From Semisulcospira habei (Eukaryota; Mollusca; Gastropoda; Semisulcospiridae), in the NCBI GenBank assembly GCA_036245525.1, contig BTPG01000008.1, positions 26,402,009 through 26,466,008 of the forward strand: a stretch of 64,000 nt of DNA. The letters are read 5' to 3'. Below the pieces are notes generated by a model. It made no database searches. It was given only the letters and a program-made list of their open reading frames with translations, and was not told the origin of the DNA. The position numbers and the translations under genes are program-made. Shown here piece by piece: positions 32,101 to 39,485 of this stretch (positions are counted from its first letter, which is position 1; each line of letters starts with the position of its first letter).

Positions 32101-32774
32101 CCCCAGGTCTCAGTGAGTTTTGTACCGTCTTCTTCACTTATAACAAGGTCGGATATATATATATAACACAAGTCGGATATAACAACCCTTTTTCAGAGGT
32201 CCTGACATCACTCTTCCTATGTACATTACTCCGGATATAAAATATATTTTTTTAATTGGGTCCCTGGCGGTTTGTTATGTCAGATGTTTACTTGTATTAC
32301 GGTCACACTGATTATCTCCCTCGATTCGCTGCCGCGGCAGCGAATCACTGAGTCGAGGGATTGTACATGTCTTACAATTTTACATCAAAAGTGACTGGTG
32401 CCTGTGGCTCACCTGAGACAACCAGTGTGATGGATTGTACATGTCTTACAATTTTACATCAAAAGTGACTGGTGCCTGTGGCTCACCTGAGACAACCAGT
32501 GTGATGGATTGTACACGTCTTACAATTTTACATCAAAAGTGACTGGTGCCTGTGACTCACCTGTAATGAAGACCGCTTTTCCTGCAGGGTCCACCTTCCT
32601 GAAGGAACCCCACCCGGATACCAGGTACGTCAGACAAGCCGCTGCAGTTCCGTACACACCCAGACTTAGAAACGGGTGGGTGTCCAGCAAATCACTAACA
32701 TAAACTGGTGGATGGAAGTAAAGACCTATCCCGACTGCTGCGGCTGCAACCGCCACCACCGTGCCTCTACCCAT
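18793..32774 (-). CDS. SDR9C-type membrane-anchored dehydrogenase, complete six-exon gene
   Basis: Coding exons in transcript order are 32774-32561, 28595-28383, 27662-27480, 24366-24234, 22743-22584 and 19041-18793 (TAA at 18795-18793). All introns obey GT-AG, and the phases (1, 1, 1, 2, 0) fit with no base left over, giving 383 residues. Two N-terminal hydrophobic segments (about 5-20 and 35-55) precede a Rossmann domain. It contains TGCDSGFG (71-78, dinucleotide binding), NNAG (149-152), Asn174, Ser201, Tyr214 and Lys218, the complete SDR catalytic tetrad, then EPGLYKTNI. Length and layout match 17-beta-HSD type 2, and the GCDSGFG...FAGCL stretch also resembles D-beta-hydroxybutyrate dehydrogenase. 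It probably acts as an NAD(P)-dependent alcohol/ketone oxidoreductase anchored in the endoplasmic reticulum or mitochondrial membrane (family-based inference). The basic tail after residue 345 ([27 protein letters not shown]) looks lineage-specific. Confidence 0.93.
19259..19330. repeat. (GT)n microsatellite in intron 5
   Basis: About 36 GT units. Confidence 0.98.
19368..20100. repeat. Dispersed repeat R2, copy 1
   Basis: TTTTCATTCCTACGTCACACGACC, ACAAAAACCCTTGTAGCGAC and AATGGCGGACTTTT, and further on ACAAATACGTTATTGGTA and GGGTTTGCTGCACGGA, all recur in the same order at 40530-41075. No protein similarity was recognised, and termini are unclear. Confidence 0.7.
20101..22560. repeat. Intron 5 with local direct duplications
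   Basis: AATAGAGGTAAATGAAACCT...ATTAATCACTAAAGGTTT occurs at 20447 and 20958. A ~100-bp unit starting CAGTTTTCC(A/G)TCCTGCCC occurs at 21223 and 21389 (166 bp apart). No exon was recognised. An H-like half (ACTTGTACAAGGGCTGTAC) and a TTTAATGCCGGGATGAGG family C-like end (22374) are present. Confidence 0.6.
22584..22743 (-). CDS. SDR gene, exon 5
   Basis: Begins with the third base of Lys248 after acceptor GCTCATCAG, encodes [20 protein letters not shown]...NRARDQVDE (249-301) and ends before donor GTGAGG in phase 0. It corresponds to the substrate-loop and helix region after the PG motif of SDR9C proteins, including the KEDYGEEYF signature. Confidence 0.93.
23061..23192. repeat. Large palindrome, singleton J
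   Basis: AAGGGTTTACTACACTATAA at the left edge is exactly complementary to the right edge. Arms of about 62 bp with few mismatches (AGCACAAGATAGTAAA / TTTACTATCTTGTGCT near the loop). No relative was seen elsewhere in the window. Confidence 0.88.
23364..23434. repeat. Palindromic element, family H (diverged)
   Basis: TGTGCATGCAACCATCAGGACTG with CACTGTACCAGTGGGCATCG and GCTGCACAGACAAGGGGG. Confidence 0.55.
23436..23652. repeat. Family C element with altered centre
   Basis: Left end CCCCTTTACTGCCGGTGGACG, right end CGCCAGTGAAGGGCGTTAA. The foldback AAGAGGCAAAGAACCCCATT and complement is perfect over about 30 bases, with centre GCCCCCGCATATGCGGGGGC. Confidence 0.88.
23676..24212. mobile_element. 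Foldback L with an internal insertion
   Basis: TTGACGAACAAAAGAAATGC and ACATTTCTTTTGCTCGTCAG are inverted ends. A compact 85-bp relative without insert lies at 41537-41622. Between about 23807 and 24170 a segment with ends CAAGGGCGGC...AAAAT and ATTTGGCCACCCCTG (hAT-like inverted ends) and interior GGGAAAGAT repeats is inserted. TA flanks the outer ends. Confidence 0.6.
24234..24366 (-). CDS. SDR gene, exon 4 (catalytic YxxxK)
   Basis: Encodes [20 protein letters not shown]...SIEPGLY (205-247) with Tyr214 and Lys218. The acceptor is CTCTACAG and the donor AA|GTGAGG (phase 2). The Ser201-Tyr214 spacing of 13 residues is canonical. Confidence 0.95.
24428..24470. repeat. Small perfect hairpin
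   Basis: GGAAAAGACGCGTA / TACGCGTCTTTTTCACC, in intron 3 of the SDR gene. Confidence 0.6.
24673..24740 (-). pseudogene. Degraded partial copy of SDR exon 3
   Basis: The minus strand reads [20 protein letters not shown], closely matching the end of exon 3 ([20 protein letters not shown]). The catalytic serine is Val here, and there is no acceptor and no upstream NNAG half. It is a relic of exon duplication within intron 3, not a usable exon. Confidence 0.75.
25565..25638. repeat. (TAATA)n pentanucleotide microsatellite
   Basis: About 15 ATAAT units abutting the left end of the Tc1-like element. The same motif follows its right end. The intron sequence 24741-25564 otherwise shows nothing. Confidence 0.95.
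25639..27228 (-). mobile_element. Tc1/mariner-type DNA transposon, inactive
   Basis: Inverted ends ATGGTCAAAACTTAAGG and CCTTAAGTTTTGACCAT are perfect over 17 bases, flanked by TA-rich sequence. It lies in intron 3 of the SDR gene and carries a damaged transposase on the minus strand. Its right end is duplicated (see 27153-27348). Confidence 0.92.
25845..26868 (-). pseudogene. Tc1-like transposase, frame-broken
   Basis: Starts [20 protein letters not shown] with a helix-turn-helix ([16 protein letters not shown]) followed by a TGA stop. Downstream are the DDE pieces [12 protein letters not shown] (first Asp), [19 protein letters not shown] (second Asp) and [13 protein letters not shown] (Glu). 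The three catalytic residues survive but are spread over three frames with stops, so no active enzyme is made from this copy. Confidence 0.9.
27153..27348. repeat. Tandem duplication (98 bp) of the transposon right end
   Basis: CATTGTATTTTATTAGCGTA...TTTTGACCATTAGTATATAA occurs twice in tandem. The second copy ends with a second right inverted repeat at about 27310-27326. Confidence 0.92.
27381..27435 (-). pseudogene. Second degraded partial copy of SDR exon 3
   Basis: Reads [17 protein letters not shown], that is exon 3 with a 15-bp in-frame deletion (LPLLR region) and a destroyed donor (AACAAGTAC instead of GCAGGTAC). It lies 45 bp downstream of the functional exon 3. Confidence 0.8.
27480..27662 (-). 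CDS. SDR gene, exon 3
   Basis: Encodes [20 protein letters not shown]...[10 protein letters not shown] (144-203) with NNAG, Asn174 in DVNVLG and catalytic Ser201. Acceptor CATATTCCAG, donor G|GTACTT (phase 1). The donor is weaker than the other GTGAGT-type donors of this gene. Confidence 0.95.
27748..27825. repeat. Family A palindrome core
   Basis: GTTCACGGGTGGTGCCAGAATAGC with its complement (one CT deletion), in intron 2, 86 bp upstream of exon 3 in gene sense. Confidence 0.8.
27998..28108. repeat. Family C palindrome with right spacer
   Basis: GCAAGAGGCAGAGGTCCCC / GAGGATGCTGTGTCTCTTG, followed by TCTTGTTCACTTTTTC and the terminus-like ACTGAAGGGGTTAC. Confidence 0.75.
28316..28366. repeat. 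Short family B-like palindrome
   Basis: GTTCAAAAGGTTCTCGGGTCGA / TCGGCCCCAGAACCTTTTGTGAAC, 17 bp from the exon 2 donor. Confidence 0.65.
28383..28595 (-). CDS. SDR gene, exon 2 (dinucleotide-binding fold)
   Basis: Encodes [20 protein letters not shown]...[22 protein letters not shown] (73-142). The acceptor GGTTCAG and donor GTATGA give phase 1 at both ends. It includes the glycine-rich loop and the D-containing LNVTDD segment that contacts the adenine in this family. Higher GC than the surrounding intron. Confidence 0.95.
29059..29152. repeat. (TA)n microsatellite
   Basis: About 47 TA units in intron 1. The Tyr/Ile frames are artefacts. Confidence 0.98.
29330..29384. repeat. Palindromic element, family E
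   Basis: CTTACGGCTTACAGCCGTAAG hairpin extended on the right by GTCCACAATCACAGACCAGC. The left arm is truncated. Confidence 0.7.
29562..29624. repeat. Palindromic element, family E (best copy)
   Basis: GCAGGTCTGCGATTTTGGACC with CTTACGG and complement through to GGTCCAAAATCACAGACCTGC. Arms of about 29 bp with one mismatch. Confidence 0.9.
29934..30152. repeat. Complete TTAA-ended element, family A (inverted orientation)
   Basis: TTAACCCTTTGGCCC / GGGGCTAAATGGGTTAA. Here the long spacer (CAAATTTTGGTGGTGTTGCC...) is on the left, whereas at 53941-54157 it is on the right, so both orientations of the same asymmetric element occur. Confidence 0.92.
30153..30886. other. Intron 1 sequence without features
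   Basis: A/T-rich. Only poly-A/T stretches and a family C half (TCATGAGGGCTGATGAAAATTTATATC near 30783) are seen. Confidence 0.5.
30888..30963. repeat. Near-perfect palindrome ending TTAACTCA-like
   Basis: TAACTCATTCCAGACGTGCC with its complement. The stem CGTGCCGCCTCCGGATACGC is perfect, with a six-base CATAAA loop. It directly abuts the next element and shares its TTAA. Confidence 0.88.
30964..31053. repeat. TTAA-ended palindromic element, family F
   Basis: TTAACCCTTTG and CAAAGGGTTAA. The inner GGTAGCGGTTTTTGTCGC and complement close on GATTCCTACAGGAATC. Confidence 0.9.
31197..31362. repeat. Family A element, core deleted
   Basis: TTAACCCATGTAGACCCCGAC, GGATCGACTATGATAATTCA directly joined to GGCGCCAAGCTAATG, then the right arm and spacer. 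About 30 bp of left stem are missing. Confidence 0.8.
31660..31985 (-). mobile_element. tRNA-derived SINE, family c
   Basis: The minus strand starts with an A-box-like TAGCTCAGGCAGTTA, then B-box GGTTCGAGTCC, a body of about 200 bp and the 3' end GACGTTAAACCCCGAACTAAC. The CGTTAAAC...AACTAAC tail links it to the 3' fragments at 3862, 15420 and 45190. It lies in intron 1 of the SDR gene. Confidence 0.7.
32358..32562. repeat. 74-bp tandem repeat spanning the exon 1 splice donor
   Basis: GGATTGTACATGTCTTACAA starts at 32358, 32432 and 32506, giving 2.8 copies. Each copy contains CTCACCTG, i.e. CAGGTGAG on the minus strand. The third copy's is the real exon 1 donor region, so two extra donor-like sites lie 75 and 149 bp into the intron. 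Confidence 0.92.
32561..32774 (-). CDS. SDR gene, exon 1 (membrane anchor)
   Basis: Start ATG at 32774-32772. Encodes [20 protein letters not shown] with a second hydrophobic stretch at 35-55 and [11 protein letters not shown]. The donor is G|GTGAGT (phase 1). It is alignable to paralogue A's exon 1 in length (214 vs 220 bp), topology and splice phase. No in-frame upstream Met was found. Confidence 0.92.
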
Positions 32775-32949
32775 GGCCGTTGTAGTGGCTGTGGTGATGA
32801 TCGTTCTGTGTGTTTTTCTGCTCCACTGGAGCGTTTAAGAGTGATTTAATCCTGTAGGCTGCTACGGTTCATATGAATCTTCTGCTGATGACTAGCGCTT
32901 CTCGGTGTTATGCTTGTGCATAGTCTGATGATTGTACGGCGATTGCGCC

Positions 32950-33195
32950 CTGAAACATACATACATATACGACATACATACATACATACATACATACATA
33001 CATACATACATAAATAAATAAATAAATAAATAAATGAATACGTTTAGGGCGTAACGTCTTTTGTCCATCACGAAGGTGGTTTTGAAAGAAGGGGCACCGA
33101 GTAGGGCTTGAACAAATTTTGACCCTAGCTGGATTCGAACTCAGGACCTTTCGGACGGGAGTCAAACGTTCTGCCACCAAGCCAACAAGCCCCTC
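32950..33195 (-). mobile_element. SINE family b copy with (CATA)n/(AAAT)n tail
   Basis: The minus strand has TGGTGGCAGAACG, GAGTTCGAATCC (B-box) and TTCGTGATGGACAAAAGACGTTACGCCC, as in the copy at 10007-10166. The 3' tail is long tetranucleotide repeats (32950-33036). A (GAAT)n run follows the head at 33200-33225. Confidence 0.75.
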
Positions 33196-33244
33196 TAGTG
33201 AATGAATGAATGAATGAATGAATAAGTAGCAAACATTATCACAT

Positions 33245-33372
33245 TCACGTCCGCGGAAGATGGATCGGCCACAAGAGTTGAAGGGCAGTGCCCGATTAGT
33301 TCGACGAACGGCGCCAAGTTAGTCTGGCGCTAACTTCAAACTATCACGGTCTGTCCGGCATCTCCCACAGTG
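33245..33372. repeat. Family A palindrome, diverged
   Basis: GAAGATGGATCGGCCACAAGAG...GGCGCCAAGTTAGTCTGGCG...ATCACGGTCTGTCCGGCATCTCC. Confidence 0.7.
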
Positions 33373-33436
33373 TTCCACGCGCCTCACCAAATCACGTAAA
33401 GTCAGTGAGTTTAACCAGTAATTCTGTTGTTCTTCT

Positions 33437-33545
33437 CAGCCCCATTGCAAGCAATGGCCAGTCGGGCCGACGTCGGTCGCAGTCGGCCCGCGCGCGGACC
33501 GACAGCGGCCGTCGTCGGCCCGATGACCTTTAGCGCAAGGGGTAG
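33437..33545. repeat. Palindromic element, family B
   Basis: GCAATGGCCAGTCGGGCCGAC / GTCGTCGGCCCGATGACC around a CGCGCGCG centre. Confidence 0.8.
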
Positions 33546-33676
33546 TTACCTAGCCAACAAAACAGGCCGATTTATACCTACCGCCCGATTCACTAAGACA
33601 TGTCAGTACATGCAGACCTGTAGAACGCAGTTTCTTTCTTAGCAAACCGGCGCAAACACACACACGCACCCACACT

Positions 33677-33785
33677 GAGTCTCCCAAGATCCTCGGGCTG
33701 ATCATCGGCCGCAGTGGGCCTGCGCACAACTGTGCGCGAGCCCACTGCGGCCGATGTCGGCCCGAGGGCCTTTTTCTTATTGGGT
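33677..33785. repeat. Palindromic element, family B
   Basis: CGGCCGCAGTGGGCCTGCGCAC with complement GTGCGCGAGCCCACTGCGGCCG. It is only about 130 bp from the previous copy, and the ends have decayed. Confidence 0.85.
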
Positions 33786-33951
33786 CGGGTGGCCTATTTG
33801 CCGTGCTCGTTCGCTAAGGTACGCTGTCATTCGTCATGTTTTTCGAAGGCCCCTGCGCTGTCGGACGTACTCTGTACACGGGCTAAGTAGTTCCACTTTG
33901 AAAGACTAAGTTGAAATGCCTTACACGAGGATCAACATCCTCACGACCGCC

Positions 33952-34166
33952 TTAATCCTTTTAGCCCCGGATCCCTACAGCAAGAGATGGCTTGACCGTG
34001 ATAATTCAAGGGTAGTGCCTGGTTAGCTTGGCGCCTGAGGGCGCCAAGCTAATCTGGCACTACCCTTGAATTGTCATGGTCAAGCCATCTCCTGCAACTG
34101 GTACATAGTCGTTAGGCAATACCTCCAAAATGTGAGAAATGGGACCTTGGGGCTGAAATGGGTTAA
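33952..34166. repeat. Complete TTAA-ended element, family A
   Basis: TTAATCCTTTTAGCCCC / GGGGCTGAAATGGGTTAA. The foldback around GGCGCCTGAGGGCGCC is nearly perfect, with the long spacer on the right. Confidence 0.92.
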
Positions 34167-34242
34167 AACGGACGAAGGCAGTGTCTCTCGGTGGCAAATA
34201 CATGCGTTTTTGTTTTACCCCTATATAATTATGTGATACCTG

Positions 34243-34430
34243 TCTTAACCCATAAAATCAGTCCTGAGGCTGTTTTTTTTTAATTACTTATTGTCCCATG
34301 ACGACTACATAACATATTAGGAGATAAATCAACTGCTATAGTTCGAGGGTGGTGCCAGAATAGCTTGGCGCCTCAGGCGCCATGCTATCATCGGCGGTTC
34401 TGGCACCACACTCAGTTGAACCGTCTTACT
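34243..34430. repeat. Family A element, GGTGGTGCC variant
   Basis: TTAACCCATAAAATCAGTCC left end. GAGGGTGGTGCCAGAATAGC / GCTATCATCGGCGGTTCTGG imperfect stem with an insertion in the right arm. The right terminus is not seen. Confidence 0.7.
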
Positions 34431-34911
34431 CACATTTATTTCGGGCAATGAATCCGGCAGGATGAAAAGCTGTTCAATGCCGGCATTGATGTAACTGGAA
34501 TACACTGGTACTGCATAGGTGACGATTTTCACTCGTCAAGCGGATGATGAATATCAGTACACGAGATACGGTATCTCCGTCTCGTAGCACTGTATCTCTA
34601 AACACAAAGATGTGTTCTTTGAAAAGTTACTGGTAAAGAATTTACTTACCAAGACTTGCGCCCGAAGAACGCTGTACTGTCAGTACTAGTTGGTCACCTG
34701 CGTGAAGAGAACGGATTGTGTGCTATAAGTTTGCGTGACACTGAATCCAGACCGCCAAACATGTGACTACCGAGTCAAATGCACAAAAGAAATTTCCAGG
34801 CAAGAAAGAAACACGCTTAGAAAGGACAAGTACAACGCAATAGCTTAGTTGTTGGAAACTGTGCCATGTCTGTACTCGCCCTTCCTAAGCGAATTTCTTT
34901 CAATTTCTTTA

Positions 34912-35310
34912 CATGACATTTTGTTTATCAAGCCCCAGTGTTATGGAATACACTTTCTCTTGAGGTCAGAAACAGTGAGTCTGTCTCTGACTTCAAGAGG
35001 TCGTTGAAAACTCGCCTCTCCAAGCTTTACTTTGAATAACTGCCAGTAGTGTTTGATGCCTTAGTTGTAGTTCTGCAATCCTCTTTGTTTAGACTGAATG
35101 TTAATTAGAACATAAATTTATTATGTATGCATTGTGTTTAGTTCATTGTAAAAGTGGTGTGTTCGGGTATTGTAGTGTTCTGTTTGTTATGTGTATGTCA
35201 TTGTATTTTTATTTGTGTGTGCAGATTGTAAAGCGCCGCTTAGAGCTTTTGATTAAGATTAAGTGCTATATTAATACTTATTATTATTATTATATTATTA
35301 TTATTAACAC
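34912..35310 (+). pseudogene. LINE 3' fragment (CR1/L2-type)
   Basis: Encodes FVYQAPVLWNTLSLEVRNSE...DFKRSLKTRLSKLYFE then TAA at 35036-35038, matching the extreme C-terminus [10 protein letters not shown]...[13 protein letters not shown] of the LINE at 48.3-50.6 kb. A 3' UTR with TGTAAAGCGCCGCTTAGAGC and an (ATT)n tail follow. Only the last 42 codons remain. Confidence 0.85.
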
Positions 35311-35993
35311 TGAAACAGCAGGAGAATAGCATGGGATAATTGGCTCACGGCAATGACACTGCAGGTGGAGACATAGACGTGACCTTTCGCTAAACGGTCA
35401 ACTTACTGCAGGCCGTAGGGTACTGACAAAATCATAGATCACACACAAAATGGTGTTGGCTGACTGTCGAGGCCGTCTAAATGTTGTCAATGTTTCTATA
35501 CCTGAGGTAGGTATGTGCTGGTATGGCCTACACGGCTCGTATATGTGTAACCTAACCCCGAACGAGTCGCTGAATTGAAGAATCCAGACGGCACACACTC
35601 GATGTCAAACCAAGACGCCCGTGTCCTGAAGGCTTTTCAGTCTCAGGCCTCACGTTTTGTTTTCAGTCTGGTTGCGGTGCGTACTGCCTTAATTTTCAAC
35701 CACGAAGCGAGCAAGGTCAATCTTATATCGATCGAAAATCAGTCAAGCAAGGCGCCACTTTTTACGGTCCACTGGGTTTAAATGCTTAAAAGTTAAAAAA
35801 TATCACACGTTTCTATCTCTACTTCCGTGTGTCAGTCAGTCACAAACGTCGTGTACATCACACTCTCTGACGTAACGTGGGGAAATCAAGCCACATTGTG
35901 CTGAACGATCTTTTCAGTACTGTACGATCGTGACTAAAAAATAAATAAAAAAAGACTGTGCAAGTTTGCTGCTCGTGCTATCAATAGATTCCC
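35311..35993. other. Intergenic sequence
   Basis: Only an E-like fragment (GGCCGTAGGGTACTGACAAAATCATAGATC near 35411) is discernible. Confidence 0.45.
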
Positions 35994-36080
35994 AGTAAGC
36001 AAACGGTCCTTTGGCGGAAGTCGGCCGTCGTTGGTCCGCGGACGGCCGACTTCCGCCAAAGGACCATTTGCTTCATTGGT
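35994..36080. repeat. Palindromic element, family B (near perfect)
   Basis: AGTAAGCAAACGGTCCTTTG through GGCGGAAGTCGGCCGTCG and complement. Arms of about 35 bp, TGGTCCGCGGAC at the loop. Confidence 0.92.
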
Positions 36081-36795
36081 TGTGTCAACACTGACAGGTA
36101 TTCAGTACAGGCTTACGATCAACTGAATAAGGCTTGTCATTTTTTTTAAAGCGAAACAATCGAAGAGACCATAGTCTGCATTTTTAGTACACACTGATCA
36201 ATCACTCGACTGATATGAGCGATAACGGTCACCCGGACGCGAAGATGCTGAGTGCGTATGTTCAACTCCAAAACATTTCAGTCATAGCGTAGTGTCAGGC
36301 TATGACTAGCTGCAGGCGAAAGCGCTAAGCTATTTAGGCACAACCATTGTACTGTCGTAGTCGATTGTTTTGTCTAGTGTGTCAGAGCTTAAGGAATTTT
36401 AGACTACATACCTGTCATTCATGTTCGATGCAGCAGGCTTCAATAAAAGCATGCGTCCTGTCTGCCGAAACTGGTGTCAGCCGCTACACTTCGGCTAAGC
36501 AGAACACAATGTTGAAGTAGTTCATGATTTGACCTTTGTCAGTTATCTGAAAAAGCAATACAAACTGTGAGCCTTACCTGACAATGCAACTGTCGTGTCG
36601 TCCCTCAGGCCTGGGTCTGTCTACCAATAGTCAAGTGTACGCGCGCGGCAGCCTTGACATTAGTGCGGGGTGAAGGGAATGACATTAGGAGTGCGGGGTG
36701 TAGGAAATTAAAACCCACCCGACCGAGATATGTGTAGTACAGTTAAACCTGTTGAAGTGATCACTCGTGTGGCCAAGTGACGCACTCAAGCTCCA
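36081..36795. other. Intergenic sequence with a family A relic
   Basis: At 36285-36385 GTGTCAGGCTATGACTAGC...GCGCTAAGCTATTTAGGCAC...GTCGTAGTCGATTG is a decayed family A element. Nothing else recognised. Confidence 0.45.
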
Positions 36796-36796
36796 A

Positions 36797-37025
36797 CCCC
36801 TTTGCTGTCAGTGGACACAGATTGCGTTGATTTTTTAATTTTTATTTTACTATAATCATTGTAAATTCAAAGACATGATCCCCAGCCGTCAAATAAACTT
36901 TCATACAAAGTAGTTTCAGCAAGAGGCATAGCGGATTCTCATGAGCCCCCGCAGTTGCGGGGCTCATGAGAATCTGTGCCTCTTGCAACTGGGCGCTGTT
37001 AAACGTTTCTCAGTAGTTAACGGTT
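36797..37025. repeat. Family C element
   Basis: The left end AACCCCTTTGCTGTCAGTGG is typical. The foldback at 36919-36987 is GCAAGAGGCATAGCGGATTC / GAATCTGTGCCTCTTGC. The right end is CTCAGTAGTTAACGG. Confidence 0.82.
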
Positions 37026-37285
37026 TAAATGATTTAGCCCAAACGCCCTGCAGCATGTGATGGATTGACCATGATAATTCAAGGGTAGTGCCAGATGAGC
37101 TTGACACCTCCAAAATTTGGAAATGCAGCCGTGGGGTTAAATGGGTTAAGGCTGAAATTTCCAAACCTTCGAGTTGACTTCTGAAAAGTGCGTCCCACGT
37201 ATGAGGCTGATCGCCCATGGCACTACCCTTGAACTATCATGGTCGATTCGTCTTCTGCAGTAGTGTCAGGGCTGCGTGGGTTACA
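37026..37285. repeat. Family A pieces
   Basis: ATTTAGCCCAAACGCCCTGC, GATTGACCATGATAATTCAA and GTGGGGTTAAATGGGTTAAG form an element lacking the right stem. An isolated right arm GGCACTACCCTTGAACTATC follows at 37218. Confidence 0.7.
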
Positions 37286-37935
37286 GATAAAAGTCAGAAC
37301 GTTATCTAGGCGTTTTTGTCCATACAGGTTGCGTGGTAGAAATAAAATGTGTCATCATATATGTAAACAGTACAACATGACTCCATGGATAACCGAACAG
37401 TGTGATAATATAATCCGCATTGATAGACCAAAATAAGACCATTATGTCGTACTGCACACGTTTTGACACTTGGGGGCGCCAAAAACAGACGTTGTTATAA
37501 AATCAGAGCAATTGCTGAGAGTCAGAATTGTACGTGTTTAAAATGAAAAAAGAATTAAAAAATCAGACTAAAAAGTGACTGTCAAGCGTGTACAATGCAG
37601 ACAACATCCCAACGATGTCAATCGCGCTTAGAAAAGACAATTACAACATTTTTATTAGCATTTCGATTTTTTTCCAAATAGACATACAAACACTGAAATA
37701 CACAGTTTGCCTTTTACGTATCTGATGATGATGGCAAGTGTTCAACTGACGATATGACGTGATATTATCATATGATATGAATTTTGTGTCATTTCCTTCA
37801 GCTGCCATTTGCTATCGTCATAAGTAGCAAATTGTGCACGTGTTAGCGTGTCTGTTTTTATATTGAATACACTTTGATGTAACTGACTTTCCTAAGCGCA
37901 ATTTTTGTTCATTTTCGGTTGGGATGTCCCTCCCC
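37286..37935. other. Intergenic sequence
   Basis: A/T-rich. No gene or repeat recognised. Confidence 0.4.
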
Positions 37936-37943
37936 CCCTCCCG

Positions 37944-37979
<36 letters not shown>

Positions 37980-38120
37980 CAGTTTCGGGGGCTCAGTGAG
38001 GATGTATGCCTCTTGCTTACACCACTTTGAATCCGTGTTCCCTGGACAGAAAGGTTTTTTGTTTAGTGTTGAAGGAACGATTGCAGAAGCATATTCAGCG
38101 TTAGCTGGCACTCAACGGGT
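37936..38120. repeat. Poly-C tract fused to a half family C element
   Basis: A C homopolymer of more than 30 bases replaces the left arm. The right arm GGGGGCTCAGTGAGGATGTATGCCTCTTGC and the spacer to GGCACTCAACGGGTTAA remain. The poly-C may have grown from the CCCCCGC of the arm. Confidence 0.75.
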
Positions 38121-38332
38121 TAAAAACCTGGACAAATACTGATGCGATATCGCGTGTTTGTCCAAGTTTGTGATCTGCTGTTTGACGTAATTCTGATTTG
38201 CCGAATACCTCCATCACCAGCTCTTTTTTTTTTTTTTTTTTTTTTTTATTGTTTTACGTCACCACACGGACACAAGAACGTTTGTTGAGACACTGACCTG
38301 ATAGTTCTCTAGGTCGGGGTGACCTGTCACAT

Positions 38333-39020
38333 CATTTGTGAGGTTACGTTTACGCCGAGCGACTCGCAACAACGAAAGAGAGCGACTCGAAGTCACAGGA
38401 TAATCAGTGTGTGCAGCAGAAGCACAGACACCACTCCGAAAATCTCCAAGAAGCGTAGATTCTCATGAGCCCTCCAGGCTCACGAGGAGCTATGCCTCTT
38501 GGAGATGTTCGGAGTGTTCAGGTTGTCTATGCTTGCGGTGGAAGGTTTGATTGATTTTACATTGCTTAACGTCCCGACAGCAACAAGGCTTTCTCAGGAC
38601 GTGCCTGCACTGCTTGTGAAAAAAAAAAAACTAAACAGAATATTGAATGTATGTCGCCAGCCGGTCCAATACATTAAATAAACCTACGACATGGGGCCTA
38701 AAATAAAGCCAAGACCATTCAGCAACACACGTCCAATATCAAGAGCGACAGGCAGCGCAGACAGTAGGGAGAGTTTAAAAAAGGCAAATACAGGTGAATG
38801 GACCAAGGGTAGACAGAAACACATGACCCCAGAATCGGAAAGGAAACCCACCCTGTGGGGCTGACCAGGGTGACCCTGAGAACTAAAAAGTAGTTAACCC
38901 CACCCAAGTCCCTCAGGGCAGACCCGGGTGGGGGCTTGCGGTGGAAGGTCAGTTGCCAGCAGGGACTTTGCTCTCGTTCGTTGTTGGCAGTCGTTCGGCT
39001 TAAACGTAACCTCACAAATG
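38333..39020. repeat. Long foldback element (about 285 bp) with nested retroposon
   Basis: CATTTGTGAGGTTACGTTTA at the left matches TAAACGTAACCTCACAAATG at the right. Pairing continues inward through GCGACTCGCAACAACGAAAG and a family C-like centre (38446-38508, ATCTCCAAGAAGCGTAGATTC / TATGCCTCTTGGAGAT). The right arm is interrupted by retroposon R1 (38547-38933) with a 16-bp duplication. Removing it leaves two arms of about 140 bp. Confidence 0.9.
38547..38933 (-). mobile_element. Retroposon R1, copy 2, with 16-bp target duplication
   Basis: GCTTGCGGTGGAAGGT at 38531-38546 is repeated exactly at 38934-38949. The body equals the copy at 14222-14616. The minus-strand 3' end is GGACGTTAAGCAATGTAAAA followed by a short (ATC/AATC) tail. 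No RNA polymerase III boxes were recognised, so the 5' part may be from another source. Confidence 0.9.
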
Positions 39021-39062
39021 ACGAAAGTGTTAGTGCATCTCTAAGTCAGGGGGTTAACATCT

Positions 39063-39280
39063 TTAGCCCGTTTAATCCCAAAGCCGCATTTCCCGAATTT
39101 TGGGGCTGTCCATGATCTAACGACTATGTACAATTTGCAGGAGAACTGTCGACCATGATAATTCAAGGGTAGTGCCAGATTAGCTTAGCGCCATCAGGCG
39201 CCAAGCTAATCTGGCACTACCCTTGAATTATCATGGTCGACAGTTCTCCAGCTATAGTGCGTTGGGACTAAATGGGTTTA
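39063..39280. repeat. Family A element, one mutated terminus
   Basis: TTTAGCCCGTTTAATCCC left, GGACTAAATGGGTTT right (TTAA lost). Perfect inner arms TGTCGACCATGATAATTCAA and complement. Confidence 0.88.
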
Positions 39281-39411
39281 GCTGTGACTAGGTGGGTATG
39301 CAGGCTGGGTCATTGCATGGTGCACATCTTAAAGTCGGAAATAAGGGACACAGCGACAAGCCTCAAAAGCTACTAAACTTCTTTCCAGTAGGGGTCACCA
39401 CTGACATCCCT

Positions 39412-39485
39412 CCAGCAAAAGGCATGCATTCTCATGAGCCCCTGCGGGTGCAGGGGCTCATGAGAATCTATGCTTCTTGCAGATG
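39412..39485. repeat. Palindromic element core, family C
   Basis: CAGCAAAAGGCATGCATTCTC / GAGAATCTATGCTTCTTGC, centre GCCCCTGCGGGTGCAGGGGC. Confidence 0.85.
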
